A stretch of DNA of 64,000 nt from Rhizobium sp. L43 (GCF_002531725.1 NZ_NWSQ01000035.1:1-64000), one strand, 5' to 3'; counted from the stretch's first letter, positions 33,431 through 42,642 are shown. The notes: generated by a model from the letters alone, not told the origin. Numbers and translations are program-made.

Positions 33431-34246
33431 ATGAACATGTTGACGGAAGCTGCAGTTGAAAAGGCGCTGGATCAGAAGATGAGCAACGTCCCGTATAAGA
33501 TGATCGGAAAGGATGTCTCGGTTTACTACGGCGAGAAGCGCGCGCTTTTCGACGTGAACCTGAACATCCGCGAAAACACCGTAACCGCGCTGATCGGCCC
33601 TTCGGGCTGCGGCAAGTCGACCTTCCTGCGAAGCCTCAACCGCATGAACGACACGATCGACGGCTGCCGCGTCACCGGCAAGATCACCCTCGACACCGAC
33701 GATATCTATGATCCCGATATCGACGTCGTCGAACTTCGCGCGCGCGTCGGCATGGTCTTCCAGAAGCCGAACCCGTTCCCGAAGACGATCTATGAAAACG
33801 TCTCTTACGGCCCGCGCATCCATGGCCTGGCCAAGTCGAAGGCCGATCTCGACCAGATCGTCGAGACCAGCCTGCAGCGCGCCGGCCTCTGGAACGAGGT
33901 CAAGGACCGCGTGCACGAATCCGGCACGGGTCTGTCGGGCGGTCAGCAGCAGCGCCTCTGCATAGCGCGTGCCGTCGCCGTCAGCCCCGAAGTCATCCTG
34001 ATGGACGAGCCCTGCTCGGCGCTAGACCCGATCGCCACCGCCAAGGTCGAGGAGCTGATCCACGAACTGCGAGAGAACTACACGATCGTCATCGTCACCC
34101 ACTCCATGCAGCAGGCCGCGCGCGTCTCGCAGCGCACCGCCATGTTCCACCTCGGTAATCTCGTCGAGGAGAACGACACCGACAAGATGTTCACCAATCC
34201 CGACGATCCGCGCACCCAGGACTACATCATGGGTCGCTTCGGCTGA
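33431..34246 (+). CDS. pstB: PstB phosphate ABC transporter ATPase
   Basis: 271 residues. Walker A GPSGCGKST (about 58-66), Q-loop VFQKPNPFPKTIYENVSYG, signature LSGGQQQRLCIARA, Walker B VILMDEPCSALDP, H-loop VTHSMQQAARV. The PNPFP Q-loop is specific to PstB. It powers phosphate import by PstCA. An ATG at 33431 follows GGAGTTAAACATC. Confidence 0.97.
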   Translation: MNMLTEAAVEKALDQKMSNVPYKMIGKDVSVYYGEKRALFDVNLNIRENTVTALIGPSGCGKSTFLRSLNRMNDTIDGCRVTGKITLDTDDIYDPDIDVVELRARVGMVFQKPNPFPKTIYENVSYGPRIHGLAKSKADLDQIVETSLQRAGLWNEVKDRVHESGTGLSGGQQQRLCIARAVAVSPEVILMDEPCSALDPIATAKVEELIHELRENYTIVIVTHSMQQAARVSQRTAMFHLGNLVEENDTDKMFTNPDDPRTQDYIMGRFG

Positions 34247-34290
34247 TTTTGGCGTCACCAAGCCTTTCCGTTATTCGAGGATAAAGCCCC

Positions 34291-35004
34291 ATGGCATCGA
34301 CACATATTTATTCTGCCTATGATGATGATCTGAAGTTCCTTTCCAGGCGGATTTCCGAAATGGGTGGCCTGGCCGAACAGATGGTCGCCGAATCCGTGCG
34401 GGCGCTGGTCAACGGCGATACCGCGCTGGCGCAGAAGGTCATCTCCGACGATGTGATCCTCGATCATGCCGAACGCGAAATCGGCGACAAGGCGATCGTC
34501 ACCATCGCCCGCCGTCAGCCGATGGCTGCGGACCTGCGCGAGATCATGGGTTCGATCCGCATCGCCGCCGATCTCGAACGCGTCGGCGACCTCGGCAAGA
34601 ACACCGCCAAGCGCGTTATTGCCGTGCAGAGCACCGGCGTTCCCCGCAAGCTCGCCCGCGGCCTCGAGCATCTCTCCGAGCTGGCGCTCGTCCAGCTCAA
34701 GGAAGTGCTCGACGTCTACACGACGCGCGCCGTCGACAAGGCGAACGCCATCCGCGAACGCGACAACGAGATCGACGCGATGTACACCTCGCTGTTCCGC
34801 GAGCTCCTGACCTACATGATGGAAGATCCGCGCAACATCACCAGCTGCACGCATCTTCTCTTCTGCGCCAAGAACATCGAGCGCATCGGCGACCACGCCA
34901 CCAACATCGCCGAGACGATCTATTACATGGCGACCGGCGCGCAGCCGGAAGGCGATCGTCCGAAGGACGACAGTGCCAACACCGTCGGCGCGGTTACGGA
35001 ATAA
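34291..35004 (+). CDS. phoU: PhoU phosphate signalling protein
   Basis: 237 residues, two PhoU three-helix repeats. Motifs: MGGLAEQMVAESVRALVNGD, ERVGDLGKNTAKRV in repeat 1 and ERIGDHATNIAETIYYMATG in repeat 2, the metal-binding E/DxxxD-type signatures. It links PstSCAB to PhoR so that PhoR stays in phosphatase mode when phosphate is plentiful. Forty-five bp after pstB, within the operon. Confidence 0.96.
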   Translation: MASTHIYSAYDDDLKFLSRRISEMGGLAEQMVAESVRALVNGDTALAQKVISDDVILDHAEREIGDKAIVTIARRQPMAADLREIMGSIRIAADLERVGDLGKNTAKRVIAVQSTGVPRKLARGLEHLSELALVQLKEVLDVYTTRAVDKANAIRERDNEIDAMYTSLFRELLTYMMEDPRNITSCTHLLFCAKNIERIGDHATNIAETIYYMATGAQPEGDRPKDDSANTVGAVTE

Positions 35005-35049
35005 TCGCCCGGACAGCCCGGGCCAGTCGCCCCGGACCAGTCAATTGCG

Positions 35050-35071
35050 TGCGCGCCCGTCCGGGCGCGCA
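35050..35071. promoter_or_regulatory. Perfect GC-rich stem-loop between phoU and phoB
   Basis: TGCGCGCCCG-TC-CGGGCGCGCA, a perfect 10-bp palindrome with a 2-nt centre and no T-run. It may attenuate or protect the phoB mRNA segment or be a repeat remnant. Confidence 0.5.
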
Positions 35072-35161
35072 AAGAGGTCGCAGCCAGTTTGTGAATTTGC
35101 GCAGGATGCATTGCTTAAATCACCCCCGGTTTAAGGATCATGCGCGAGGAGACCGAGACGC

Positions 35162-35845
35162 ATGATCCCGAGAGTTGCAGTTGTTGAAGATGAGGAAGCC
35201 CTGAGCGTGCTTCTTCGCTACAATCTCGAAGCGGAAGGCTTCGAGGTCGATACCATCCTTCGTGGCGATGAAGCCGAGATGCGGCTTCAGGAGCGCACGC
35301 CCGATCTTCTTATCCTCGATTGGATGCTGCCCGGCGTATCCGGCATCGAGCTCTGCCGGCGCCTGCGCATGCGGCCGGAAACCGAGCGCCTGCCGATCAT
35401 CATGCTGACGGCGCGCGGCGAAGAGAGCGAGCGCGTCCGCGGGCTGTCGACGGGGGCCGACGATTACGTCGTCAAGCCCTTCTCGACCCCCGAGCTCGTT
35501 GCCCGCGTCAAGGCGATGCTGCGCCGCGCCCGCCCCGAGGTGCTGTCGACGGTGCTGAAATGCGGCGATATCGAGCTCGACCGCGAAACCCATCGCGTCC
35601 ATCGCAAGAGCCGTGAAGTCCGCCTCGGCCCCACCGAATTCCGCCTGCTGGAATTCCTGATGTCGTCGCCGGGCCGGGTCTTCTCCCGCTCGCAGCTTCT
35701 CGACGGCGTCTGGGGCCACGACATCTATGTCGACGAACGCACCGTCGACGTCCATGTCGGCCGCCTGCGCAAGGCGCTGAACTTCTCCAACATGCAGGAC
35801 GTCATCCGCACCGTCCGCGGCGCCGGTTATTCGATGGAAGCCTGA
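35162..35845 (+). CDS. phoB: PhoB phosphate-regulon response regulator
   Basis: 227 residues. The receiver domain has acidic pair Glu10/Glu11, phosphoacceptor Asp in LLILDWMLPG (about 53), Thr in IMLTARGEE and Lys in DYVVKPFSTPEL. The C-terminal OmpR-type winged helix (about 125-227) has RLGPTEFRLLEFLMSSPGRVFSRSQLLDGVWG and DERTVDVHVGRLRKAL. It binds the Pho boxes upstream of pstS and regulates this cluster itself. Confidence 0.96.
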   Translation: MIPRVAVVEDEEALSVLLRYNLEAEGFEVDTILRGDEAEMRLQERTPDLLILDWMLPGVSGIELCRRLRMRPETERLPIIMLTARGEESERVRGLSTGADDYVVKPFSTPELVARVKAMLRRARPEVLSTVLKCGDIELDRETHRVHRKSREVRLGPTEFRLLEFLMSSPGRVFSRSQLLDGVWGHDIYVDERTVDVHVGRLRKALNFSNMQDVIRTVRGAGYSMEA

Positions 35846-35867
35846 GGGCTTTCATCGGAACGGCGCG

Positions 35868-36095
35868 CGTATGGCTGCCCCTCATCCGGCTGCCGCCACC
35901 TTCTCCCCGTAAACGGGGCGAAGGGAACACGCCGTGACCTCTCCGCTCCTCCGCACCCTTTCGTATGGCACGTACCTTCCCGCTCGCGGGACGAGGGAGA
36001 CGTGTCGAGATGAAGGAAGCCGGTGCGGCATGTCCCTTCGCCCCGCGTGCGGGGAGAAGGTGGCGGCAGCCGGATGAGGGGCGGCCACCGGTGCG
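35868..36095. repeat. RIME-like composite repeat with inverted ends
   Basis: It begins GCTGCCCCTCATCCGGCTGCCGCCACCTTCTCCCCG and ends with the inverse, CGGGGAGAAGGTGGCGGCAGCCGGATGAGGGGCGGCC. The two ends form a long inverted repeat around a 100-bp centre. It fills most of the gap between phoB and gcrA. Confidence 0.75.
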
Positions 36096-36110
36096 AACCA
36101 ACAATCGCAT

Positions 36111-36134
36111 AAAAAAACGGGCCAATCGGCCCGT
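36111..36134 (-). terminator. Intrinsic terminator of gcrA
   Basis: On the minus strand ACGGGCC-GATT-GGCCCGT is followed by TTTTTT. It is 28 bp past the gcrA stop. Confidence 0.88.
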
Positions 36135-36161
36135 TTCTCATCTCTAACGATGCTGTTCTTC

Positions 36162-36695
36162 TCAGCCGGCCCGCGCCGCCGCCCGGCGGCGTTCGTTGAC
36201 CGGTTGGTAGGCGAGCTTCTGGTGATAGCTGCAATAGGGCGAATTGTCGGGGGATTCGCAGCCGCAGAAGTGGAAGTCGTCCTTCAGCGGATCGCCGACC
36301 GGCCACTTGCAGGTGCGTTCGGTCAGTTCCGTCAGGCCGAGGCGGCGCGAAATCGGCACGACCACGTTGCCCCTCGGCACATATTCCATTTCCTCGATCG
36401 TTTCGATCTCGATCTCTTCCTTCAGCATCGTTGCGCCCTGCTGGCGGGTAACGGTGCGGGTAGTGACGCGAGAGGCATAGTTCGGCGCGCGCGGTGCCGC
36501 TGTATTGCGCTTCGGCGTTCGCGCCGCGGCGCTGGTGCCGCCGGCCTTGGCACGGCCCGGAAGGCTCAGCCGGTGAACCTTGCCGATAACAGCGTTTCTG
36601 CTGACACCGCCAAGTTGCGCCGCGATCTGGCTGGCGCTCAGTCCTTCGGCCCAAAGCTTCTTGAGTTTCTCGACCCGCTCGTCTGTCCAGTTCAT
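36162..36695 (-). CDS. gcrA: GcrA cell-cycle regulator
   Basis: 177 residues from the ATG at 36695 (MNWTDERVE), with GTGGAGACAGGGC upstream; the frame extending to 36779 is not conserved. The N-terminal HTH MNWTDERVEKLKKLWAEGLSASQIAAQLGGVSRNAVIGKVHRL is the GcrA signature. The C-terminal part (about 120-165, CKWPVGDPLKDDFHFCGCESPDNSPYCSYHQKLAYQP) is the sigma70-interacting domain with clustered Cys and His. GcrA activates transcription at promoters carrying methylated GANTC sites. Four GANTC sites lie within 37 bp upstream of this gene. Confidence 0.95.
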   Translation of the reverse strand: MNWTDERVEKLKKLWAEGLSASQIAAQLGGVSRNAVIGKVHRLSLPGRAKAGGTSAAARTPKRNTAAPRAPNYASRVTTRTVTRQQGATMLKEEIEIETIEEMEYVPRGNVVVPISRRLGLTELTERTCKWPVGDPLKDDFHFCGCESPDNSPYCSYHQKLAYQPVNERRRAAARAG

Positions 36696-36840
36696 GCCCT
36701 GTCTCCACCTTTTGCGTTGGTGATGGCAGAATCCCTCACCGTTGTCTCGGGAGCTCCGAAACAAGAAACGCTTGATCAATTTTGGTGACTAGTTCCGCCG
36801 CATGCAGTCTAGTAATTGAACTTTAACCTAGTGTGAGGCT

Positions 36841-36877
36841 GACTCCGTGACAAGAGTCGCATGAATCCGGATGAATC
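36841..36877. promoter_or_regulatory. Cluster of four GANTC (CcrM) sites upstream of gcrA
   Basis: GACTC at 36841, GAGTC at 36854, GAATC at 36863 and GAATC at 36873. GANTC is the CcrM methylation target recognised with GcrA. The cluster is in the 424-bp intergenic region between the divergent gcrA and argD genes, about 150-180 bp upstream of the gcrA start. Nothing else is clear in this gap. Confidence 0.7.
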
Positions 36878-37119
36878 GAATTCGTAGTTTTCCCCAACTT
36901 GCTGCCCCTGCGTGGCATTTCTGCAATAATGCCTGTTGAAGACTGAAAATGCGGCTGTGCACCCTTGCTGCATCCGCTAAGGGCGCAGTTTTGTTGACAT
37001 TGCAGCGCGAAAAGGAAATAGTGCCAGTCGCCGCCGCAAGGCGGCATTTTTGATTTTTCGGGCCTGGTTTTCTTAGCCGGAGTCAGTCGCCCCATAACTT
37101 TAGATCGGGAGATCGCGCC

Positions 37120-38319
37120 ATGGCTGAAGCCGCGCCGCTTTATGACACCTATTCTCGTGCCCCGCTGCGGTTCGAGCGAGGCGAGGGCGTGTGGCTGATC
37201 ACCGAAAGCGGCGAGCGATATCTCGATTTCGGCGCCGGCGTCGCCGTCACCTCGGTCGGCCACAGCAATCCGCATGTGGTGGGCGCGCTGAAGGAGCAGG
37301 CCGACAAGGTCTGGCACCTCTCCAACATCTATGAGATCCCCGGCCAGGAGCGCTTGGCAAAACGGCTGACGGACGCCACCTTCGCCGACAAGGTGTTCTT
37401 CACCAATTCGGGCGCCGAGGCGCTCGAATGCGCGATCAAGACGGCGCGCCGCTATCAATATTCCAAGGGCCATCCCGAGCGCTTCCATATCATCACCTTC
37501 GAAGGCGCCTTCCACGGACGGACGCTGGCGACGATCGCTGCCGGCGGCCAGGAGAAATATCTCGAAGGTTTCGGCCCCAAGGCGCCGGGTTTTGATCAGG
37601 TGGCTTTCGGCGATATCGAAGCGGTGCGCGCCGCGATCACCGATGCCACGGCCGCAATTCTGATCGAGCCGGTGCAGGGCGAGGGCGGTGTGCGTCCTGC
37701 CACCCCCGAATTCATGAAGGCGCTTCGCCAGATCTGCGACGAACACGGCCTGCTGCTGATCCTCGACGAGGTCCAGACCGGGGTCGGCCGCACCGGCAGG
37801 CTCTTTGCCCATGAATGGTCGGGCGTCACCCCCGACATCATGGCGGTCGCCAAGGGCATCGGCGGCGGTTTCCCGCTCGGCGCCTGCCTTGCCACCGCGG
37901 AAGCCGCTTCCGGCATGAAGGCCGGTACACACGGCTCGACCTATGGCGGCAATCCGCTCGCCATGGCCGTCGGCAGCGCCGTGCTCGACATCATCCTCGC
38001 CGATGGCTTCCTCCAGCAGGTGCGCGACGTCGCACTGGTCTTCCGCCAAGGCCTCGCCTCGCTGAAGGATCGTTATCCCGACGTGATCGAGGATATCAGA
38101 GGCGAGGGACTGTTGCTCGGCGTCAAGGCCGCCATTCCCTCGGCCGAACTGCTGCAGGCGATCCGCGCCGCCCATCTGCTCGGCGTGCCCGCCGGCGACA
38201 ACGTCATCCGCCTTCTTCCGCCCCTCGTCGTCACCGCCGAGGAAGCCCGCGAGGGCCTTGCCCGCATCGAGCGCGCCGCCGAGAGCATTCGCGCCGCCAA
38301 GGTTAAGAAGACGGCTTGA
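37120..38319 (+). CDS. argD: Acetylornithine/ornithine-type aminotransferase
   Basis: 399 residues, class III PLP aminotransferase. Visible: FGAGVAVTSVGHSNPHVV, TNSGAEALECAIKTAR (phosphate-binding), FHGRTLATIAAG, IEPVQGEGGVRPA, LDEVQTGVGRTG and the PLP lysine in VAKGIGGGFPLGACLA, then HGSTYGGNPLAMAVG. Followed by argF 39 bp later, which supports a role in arginine synthesis (N-acetylornithine formation). Class III enzymes are similar to each other, but the argF neighbour makes ArgD the best choice. Confidence 0.95.
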   Translation: MAEAAPLYDTYSRAPLRFERGEGVWLITESGERYLDFGAGVAVTSVGHSNPHVVGALKEQADKVWHLSNIYEIPGQERLAKRLTDATFADKVFFTNSGAEALECAIKTARRYQYSKGHPERFHIITFEGAFHGRTLATIAAGGQEKYLEGFGPKAPGFDQVAFGDIEAVRAAITDATAAILIEPVQGEGGVRPATPEFMKALRQICDEHGLLLILDEVQTGVGRTGRLFAHEWSGVTPDIMAVAKGIGGGFPLGACLATAEAASGMKAGTHGSTYGGNPLAMAVGSAVLDIILADGFLQQVRDVALVFRQGLASLKDRYPDVIEDIRGEGLLLGVKAAIPSAELLQAIRAAHLLGVPAGDNVIRLLPPLVVTAEEAREGLARIERAAESIRAAKVKKTA

Positions 38320-38358
38320 AGGGATTGCCGCCTTCGGGCGCAGACAGGTAAGAAGACT

Positions 38359-39273
38359 ATGGCTCCTAAACATTTCCTCGATCTTTCGGCGGTCACCTCA
38401 GCCGATCTCAGAACCATTATGAACGATGCGCTCGCCCGCAAGCAGGCCTTCAAGGCCGGCAAGGGCGACAAGCCGCTCGCCGGCAAGATGCTGGCGATGA
38501 TCTTCGAAAAACCGTCGACACGCACCCGCGTCTCCTTCGATGTCGGGATGCGCCAGCTCGGCGGCGAAACGCTGTTCCTGTCCGGCACCGAGATGCAGCT
38601 CGGCCGCGCCGAGACGATCGGCGACACCGCCAAGGTGCTGTCGCGTTATGTCGATGCGATCATGATCCGCACCACCGAGCATTCCAGGCTGGTCGAGCTT
38701 GCCGAGCATGCGACCGTGCCGGTGATCAATGCGCTGACTGACGATACCCATCCCTGCCAGATCATGGCCGATATCATGACCTTCGAAGAGCATCGCGGCC
38801 CGATCAAGGGCAAGACCATCGCCTGGACCGGCGACGGCAACAATGTGCTGCATTCGCTGGTCGAAGGGGCCGCGCGCTTCGGCTACCGCATGAACATGGC
38901 CGTGCCTCTTGGTTCGGAGCCCAAGGATCACTATCTGAACTGGGCCCGCAATGAGGGCGCCGAAATCATGCTCTGCCATGATGCCGACCGTGCGGTCGAA
39001 GGCGTCGATTGCGTGGTGACCGATACCTGGGTCTCCATGAATCAGGAACATCGGGCCCGGGGTCACAATGTCTTCCAGCCTTACCAGGTCAACGCGGCCT
39101 TGATGGCGAAGGCCGGCAATGATGCATTGTTCATGCATTGCCTGCCGGCTCATCGCGGTGAGGAAGTGACGGACGAGGTGATCGACGGCCCGCAATCCGT
39201 GGTCTTCGATGAGGCGGAAAACCGTCTTCATGCGCAGAAGTCGATTCTTGCTTGGTGCCTGGGCGCGATCTGA
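38359..39273 (+). CDS. argF: Ornithine carbamoyltransferase
   Basis: 304 residues. Carbamoyl-phosphate site EKPSTRTRVSFDVG (STRTR), HPCQ in DDTHPCQIMADIMT, ornithine site VTDTWVSMNQE, and the catalytic HCLPAHRGEEVTDEVIDG. Catalyses ornithine + carbamoyl phosphate to citrulline in the cytoplasm. Same operon as argD (39-bp gap) and probably hslO (87-bp gap). Confidence 0.97.
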   Translation: MAPKHFLDLSAVTSADLRTIMNDALARKQAFKAGKGDKPLAGKMLAMIFEKPSTRTRVSFDVGMRQLGGETLFLSGTEMQLGRAETIGDTAKVLSRYVDAIMIRTTEHSRLVELAEHATVPVINALTDDTHPCQIMADIMTFEEHRGPIKGKTIAWTGDGNNVLHSLVEGAARFGYRMNMAVPLGSEPKDHYLNWARNEGAEIMLCHDADRAVEGVDCVVTDTWVSMNQEHRARGHNVFQPYQVNAALMAKAGNDALFMHCLPAHRGEEVTDEVIDGPQSVVFDEAENRLHAQKSILAWCLGAI

Positions 39274-39360
39274 ACCATAATCGGATGCCGCGAGTCATAG
39301 ACCCGCGGCCGCGCGAGCGAAGGGCACGCTGACCCATCGCTCCGAAACTAGGAGAAAGCC

Positions 39361-40353
39361 ATGGCAGAAGCTGCAGCCGCCCTCGGCCAGTTTGATTTCG
39401 CCGGCGATGACCATGTCGTCCCCTTCCAGGTGGAGGGGCTGGACGTGCGCGGCCGCGCCGTTCAGCTCGGCCCGATGCTCGATGCGATCCTCGAGCGCCA
39501 TCATTACCCCGCACCTGTCGCCCGCCTCCTTGCCGAAGTCGTCGTCTTGACGGTGCTGCTTGGCACCTCGCTGAAATTCGACGGCAAGTTCACGGTGCAG
39601 ACCAAGGGCGATGGCCCGGTCGATCTTCTCGTCGCCGATTTCTCGACGCCGGAAAATGTCCGCGCCTATGCCCGCTTTGATCAGGCGCTGCTCAACAAGG
39701 CCATCGCAGCAGGCGAAACCGAGCCGGAGCAATTGCTCGGCCGGGGCGTGCTCGCCTTCACCATCGATCAGGGCAAGTTCGGCCAGCCCTACCAGGGCAT
39801 CGTCGAACTCGACGGCACCTCGCTTGAGGAGATTGCCGGCGTCTATTTCCGCCAGTCGGAACAGATCCCGACACGCGTGCGCCTGGCCGCAGCCGAACTC
39901 TTCGATCGCGACGAGGCCGGCAAGCCGCGCCATCGCTGGCGGGCAGGCGGCCTTGTCGCTCAGTTCCTGCCGGAAGCACCGGAGCGCATGCGCCGGCCGG
40001 ATCTCCACGGCGGCGACGGCGACACCGGCAGCCGCCCGCATGGTGAGGACGATGCCTGGCTCGAAGCCCGTTCGCTGGTCGAGACCGTCGACGCCGATGA
40101 ACTGACCGATCCGCTGGTCGGGACCGAACGGCTGCTGTTCCGCCTGTTCCACGAGCGCGGCGTCCGCGTCTACGAGCCGCGCGCCGTCTTCGACCGCTGC
40201 AGCTGCTCGCGCGATAAGATCAAGGGCGTGCTGAAGGGCTTCACCGCCGAGGAGATCGAGGCCAGCCAGGAAAACGGCGAAATCGCCGTCACCTGCGAAT
40301 TCTGCTCGACCACTTATCGCTTCGAGCCGGCCGAACTTCAGCCGGCCGAATAG
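39361..40353 (+). CDS. hslO: Redox-regulated chaperone Hsp33
   Basis: 330 residues. The N-terminal chaperone domain (about 15-250) is followed by the redox switch CSCSRDKIKGVL...VTCEFCSTTYRF (CxC...CxxC, about 280-320), which binds zinc when reduced and unfolds on oxidation. Longer than E. coli Hsp33 (292), as usual in rhizobia. Downstream of argF on the same strand, an arrangement repeated in alphaproteobacteria. Confidence 0.95.
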   Translation: MAEAAAALGQFDFAGDDHVVPFQVEGLDVRGRAVQLGPMLDAILERHHYPAPVARLLAEVVVLTVLLGTSLKFDGKFTVQTKGDGPVDLLVADFSTPENVRAYARFDQALLNKAIAAGETEPEQLLGRGVLAFTIDQGKFGQPYQGIVELDGTSLEEIAGVYFRQSEQIPTRVRLAAAELFDRDEAGKPRHRWRAGGLVAQFLPEAPERMRRPDLHGGDGDTGSRPHGEDDAWLEARSLVETVDADELTDPLVGTERLLFRLFHERGVRVYEPRAVFDRCSCSRDKIKGVLKGFTAEEIEASQENGEIAVTCEFCSTTYRFEPAELQPAE

Positions 40354-40371
40354 GGCCGGTTCGCGCGGATA

Positions 40372-40725
40372 GCTGCCCCAAGTCCCTTCTCCCCAGCGGG
40401 GAGAAGGTGCCGGCAGGCGGATGAGGGGGCCGCATGGCACATCCTTCACGTAAAACCTATTCCGGCACACCGACGATAACGTCATCCCCCAGCGTTTGAA
40501 TACGGTCGAGACGATGTCATCGCGGCGGAAACCTGCATGGGTGTGGTTCGGAAAGACCGGCGTCGCCGGCCCCCTCATCCGCCCTACGGGCACCTTCTCC
40601 CCGCTGGGGAGAAGAGGGAATCGAGACGTTGCGGCATATCCCCTTCGCCCCGCGAGCGGGGGTCCGAAGGACGGGCCGAGACCCGTGGCTCGACCCCGGT
40701 CGGTGCCGGCAGGCGGATGAGGGGC
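40372..40725. repeat. RIME-like composite, several modules
   Basis: Contains CCCCAGCGGGGAGAAGGTGCC..GGCGGATGAGGGGGCC, then the inverse CCCTCATCCGCC..GGCACCTTCTCCCCGCTGGGG about 170 bp on, then GGTCCGAAGGACGGGCCGAGACCCGTGGCTCGACC. It fills the gap between hslO and apaG, and the outer modules are inverted relative to each other. No gene here. Confidence 0.75.
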
Positions 40726-40776
40726 TGGCGTCGGGGATCTTTGGGCCGAGGCGTCGTAGGCTTGTGGCGTTACACG

Positions 40777-41169
40777 TCAGTTCAGCACCCGCAGCAGCCC
40801 CGGGGAATCCAGCGAGAAGGCAGGGATGTCGACATCGAACATCTCGCCTTCGTCGGTTTCCATCTGATAATGGCCGAACATCAGCCCGGACGGGGTGTCG
40901 AGCGGGCAGCCGGAGGAATATTCGTAGGTGTCGCCGGGGCTGAGCCTCGGCTGTTCGCCGACGACCCCGGGGCCGGTCACTTCGTCCACCTGTCCGTTCT
41001 GGTCGGTGATGTTCCAGTAACGGTTGACCAGGCGAACGGCGATGCCGGAATTGTTGCTGATGACAATCCGGTAACCCCAGACATAGCGATCGTCTTCCGG
41101 ATCGGATTGCTCCTCCAGATAAAATGGTTCGACGACGACTTCGATATCCTTTGTGAGGGCGCGATACAT
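40777..41169 (-). CDS. apaG: ApaG family protein
   Basis: 130 residues from the ATG at 41169 (MYRALTKDIEVVVEPFYLEEQ), with AAGGTGCAAGGC before it; a TTG six codons earlier is possible. It is all-beta, with YVWGYRIVISNNSGIAVRLVNRYWNITDQNG, VTGPGVVGEQPRLSPGDTYEYSSGCPLDTPSGLMFGHYQM, the ApaG signature. Length equals the family norm. The biochemical role of free ApaG is not well defined. Confidence 0.94.
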   Translation of the reverse strand: MYRALTKDIEVVVEPFYLEEQSDPEDDRYVWGYRIVISNNSGIAVRLVNRYWNITDQNGQVDEVTGPGVVGEQPRLSPGDTYEYSSGCPLDTPSGLMFGHYQMETDEGEMFDVDIPAFSLDSPGLLRVLN

Positions 41170-41185
41170 GCCTTGCACCTTAGAC

Positions 41186-41206
41186 AAGATATGTTACCCG
41201 TATCTT
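41186..41206. promoter_or_regulatory. Inverted repeat upstream of apaG
   Basis: AAGATA and TATCTT separated by 9 bp, located 17 bp upstream of the apaG ATG. Possible operator; no regulator gene is adjacent. Confidence 0.4.
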
Positions 41207-41408
41207 ATAAAGAGGGCCTGTCCGTCAAGGAACGGAATGTTGATCCGCGATGAAACGGTCATGATCGAAGAGTTTTCGATCGTTAAGCCTAATTCTCAGT
41301 GTTAATTTACTTCCGAACGCCGGCGCGGGCGAACTTGTTCCCCCGGCCTCACGGAGCGAGGTCCGGCGGCCGAACCCCCGCGTGAGGTCCGGCCGCCAAT
41401 CCCGTTGA

Positions 41409-42593
41409 TCAGGCCGAGACCTTGGCAAGCGCCTTGGCGAAATCCTCGATCAGGTCGTCCGTGTCCTCGATGCCGGCCGAAAGGCGCACCGTGCCGGGAG
41501 AGATGCCGAGTTCGGCGCGCGCCTCTTCCGTCAGGTTCTTGTGCGTCGTCGTTGCCGGATGGGTGATGAGGCTCTTGCTGTCGCCGAGATTGTTGGAGAT
41601 CTTGACGATATCGAGCGCGTTCTGCAGCGCGAAGGCCGCTTCCTTGCCGCCCTTCAGCTCGAAGGCGACGAGGGTCGAGCCGCCGGTCATCTGCTTGGCG
41701 ATGATATCGGCCTGCGGATGGTCCTTGCGGCCGGGATAGATCACCTTGGCGACCTTGCCCTGCTCGGCCAGGAAGTCGGCGATCTTCGCCGCATTCTGCG
41801 TCTGCTGGCGCACCCGCAGCGGCAGCGTCTCGATGCCCTTCAACAGCGTCCAGGCGTTGAACGGCGACATTGCCGGGCCGGTATGGCGGAAGTAATCGTG
41901 CAGGTTCTCGTCGATCCATTCCTTGTCCGCAAGCACCACACCGCCGAGGCAGCGGCCCTGGCCGTCAATATGTTTGGTGGCGGAATAGACGACGATATGG
42001 GCGCCGAGCTCCAGCGGCTTCTGGAACAGCGGCGTGGCGAAGACGTTGTCGACCACGACCTTGGCGCCGATCTGGTTGGCGAGCTTGGCGACCCCTGATA
42101 TATCGATCACCTCGAGCGTCGGGTTGGTCGGGCTTTCCAGGAAGAACACCTTGGTCTTCGCCGTGATCGCCTTTTCCCAGTTTGCCAGATCCCGGCCGTC
42201 GATCAGCGTGCAGTCGATGCCGTATTTCGGCGCCAGCGTCTCGACGACCCAGCGGCAGGAACCGAACAGAGCACGCGCCGCGACGATATGATCGCCTGAT
42301 TTCAGCTGGCAGAGGATCGCCGCAGTGACGGCGGCCATGCCGGAGGCGGTGGCGCGGGCGTCTTCGGCGCCTTCGAGCAGGCACATGCGCTTTTCGAACA
42401 TGTCGTTGGTGGGGCTGCCGTAGCGGGCATAGATGAAGCCGTCGGTCTCGCCCTTGAAGCGGGCTTCGGCCGCTTCCGAGGTGTCGTAGACGAAGCCTTG
42501 CGTGAGATAGATTGCCTCGGAGGTCTCGCCATATTGCGAACGCAACGTTCCGCCGTGGACGAGTTGGGTTGCCGGGCGCCAGGTCTTGCTCAT
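41409..42593 (-). CDS. metZ: O-succinylhomoserine sulfhydrylase
   Basis: 394 residues from the ATG at 42593 (MSKTWRPATQLVHGG) after GAAGGTGATGGC. Cys/Met-metabolism PLP fold: YARYGSPTNDMFEKRMCLLEGAEDARATASGMAAV, VFFLESPTNPTLEVIDI, and the PLP lysine in YSATKHIDGQGRCLGG. It makes homocysteine from O-succinylhomoserine and sulfide. The SAM-II riboswitch and terminator upstream mean it is switched off by SAM, which fits a methionine-synthesis role and distinguishes it from other family members. Confidence 0.95.
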   Translation of the reverse strand: MSKTWRPATQLVHGGTLRSQYGETSEAIYLTQGFVYDTSEAAEARFKGETDGFIYARYGSPTNDMFEKRMCLLEGAEDARATASGMAAVTAAILCQLKSGDHIVAARALFGSCRWVVETLAPKYGIDCTLIDGRDLANWEKAITAKTKVFFLESPTNPTLEVIDISGVAKLANQIGAKVVVDNVFATPLFQKPLELGAHIVVYSATKHIDGQGRCLGGVVLADKEWIDENLHDYFRHTGPAMSPFNAWTLLKGIETLPLRVRQQTQNAAKIADFLAEQGKVAKVIYPGRKDHPQADIIAKQMTGGSTLVAFELKGGKEAAFALQNALDIVKISNNLGDSKSLITHPATTTHKNLTEEARAELGISPGTVRLSAGIEDTDDLIEDFAKALAKVSA

Positions 42594-42611
42594 GCCATCA
42601 CCTTCACATAA

Positions 42612-42642
42612 CAAAAAAACCGGTCGCAAAAGCAGACCGGTT
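42612..42642 (-). terminator. Riboswitch-controlled intrinsic terminator before metZ
   Basis: On the minus strand ACCGGTC-TGCTTTTGC-GACCGGT is followed by seven T residues, 20 bp before the metZ start. The upstream GACCGG can instead pair with CCGGTC of the terminator 5' arm (loop GTTGAAA), forming an antiterminator. This is a complete on/off expression platform for the SAM-II element. Confidence 0.88.

Noticed and set aside
35050..35071. A terminator separating phoU from phoB
   Set aside because: The palindrome has no T-run on either strand.
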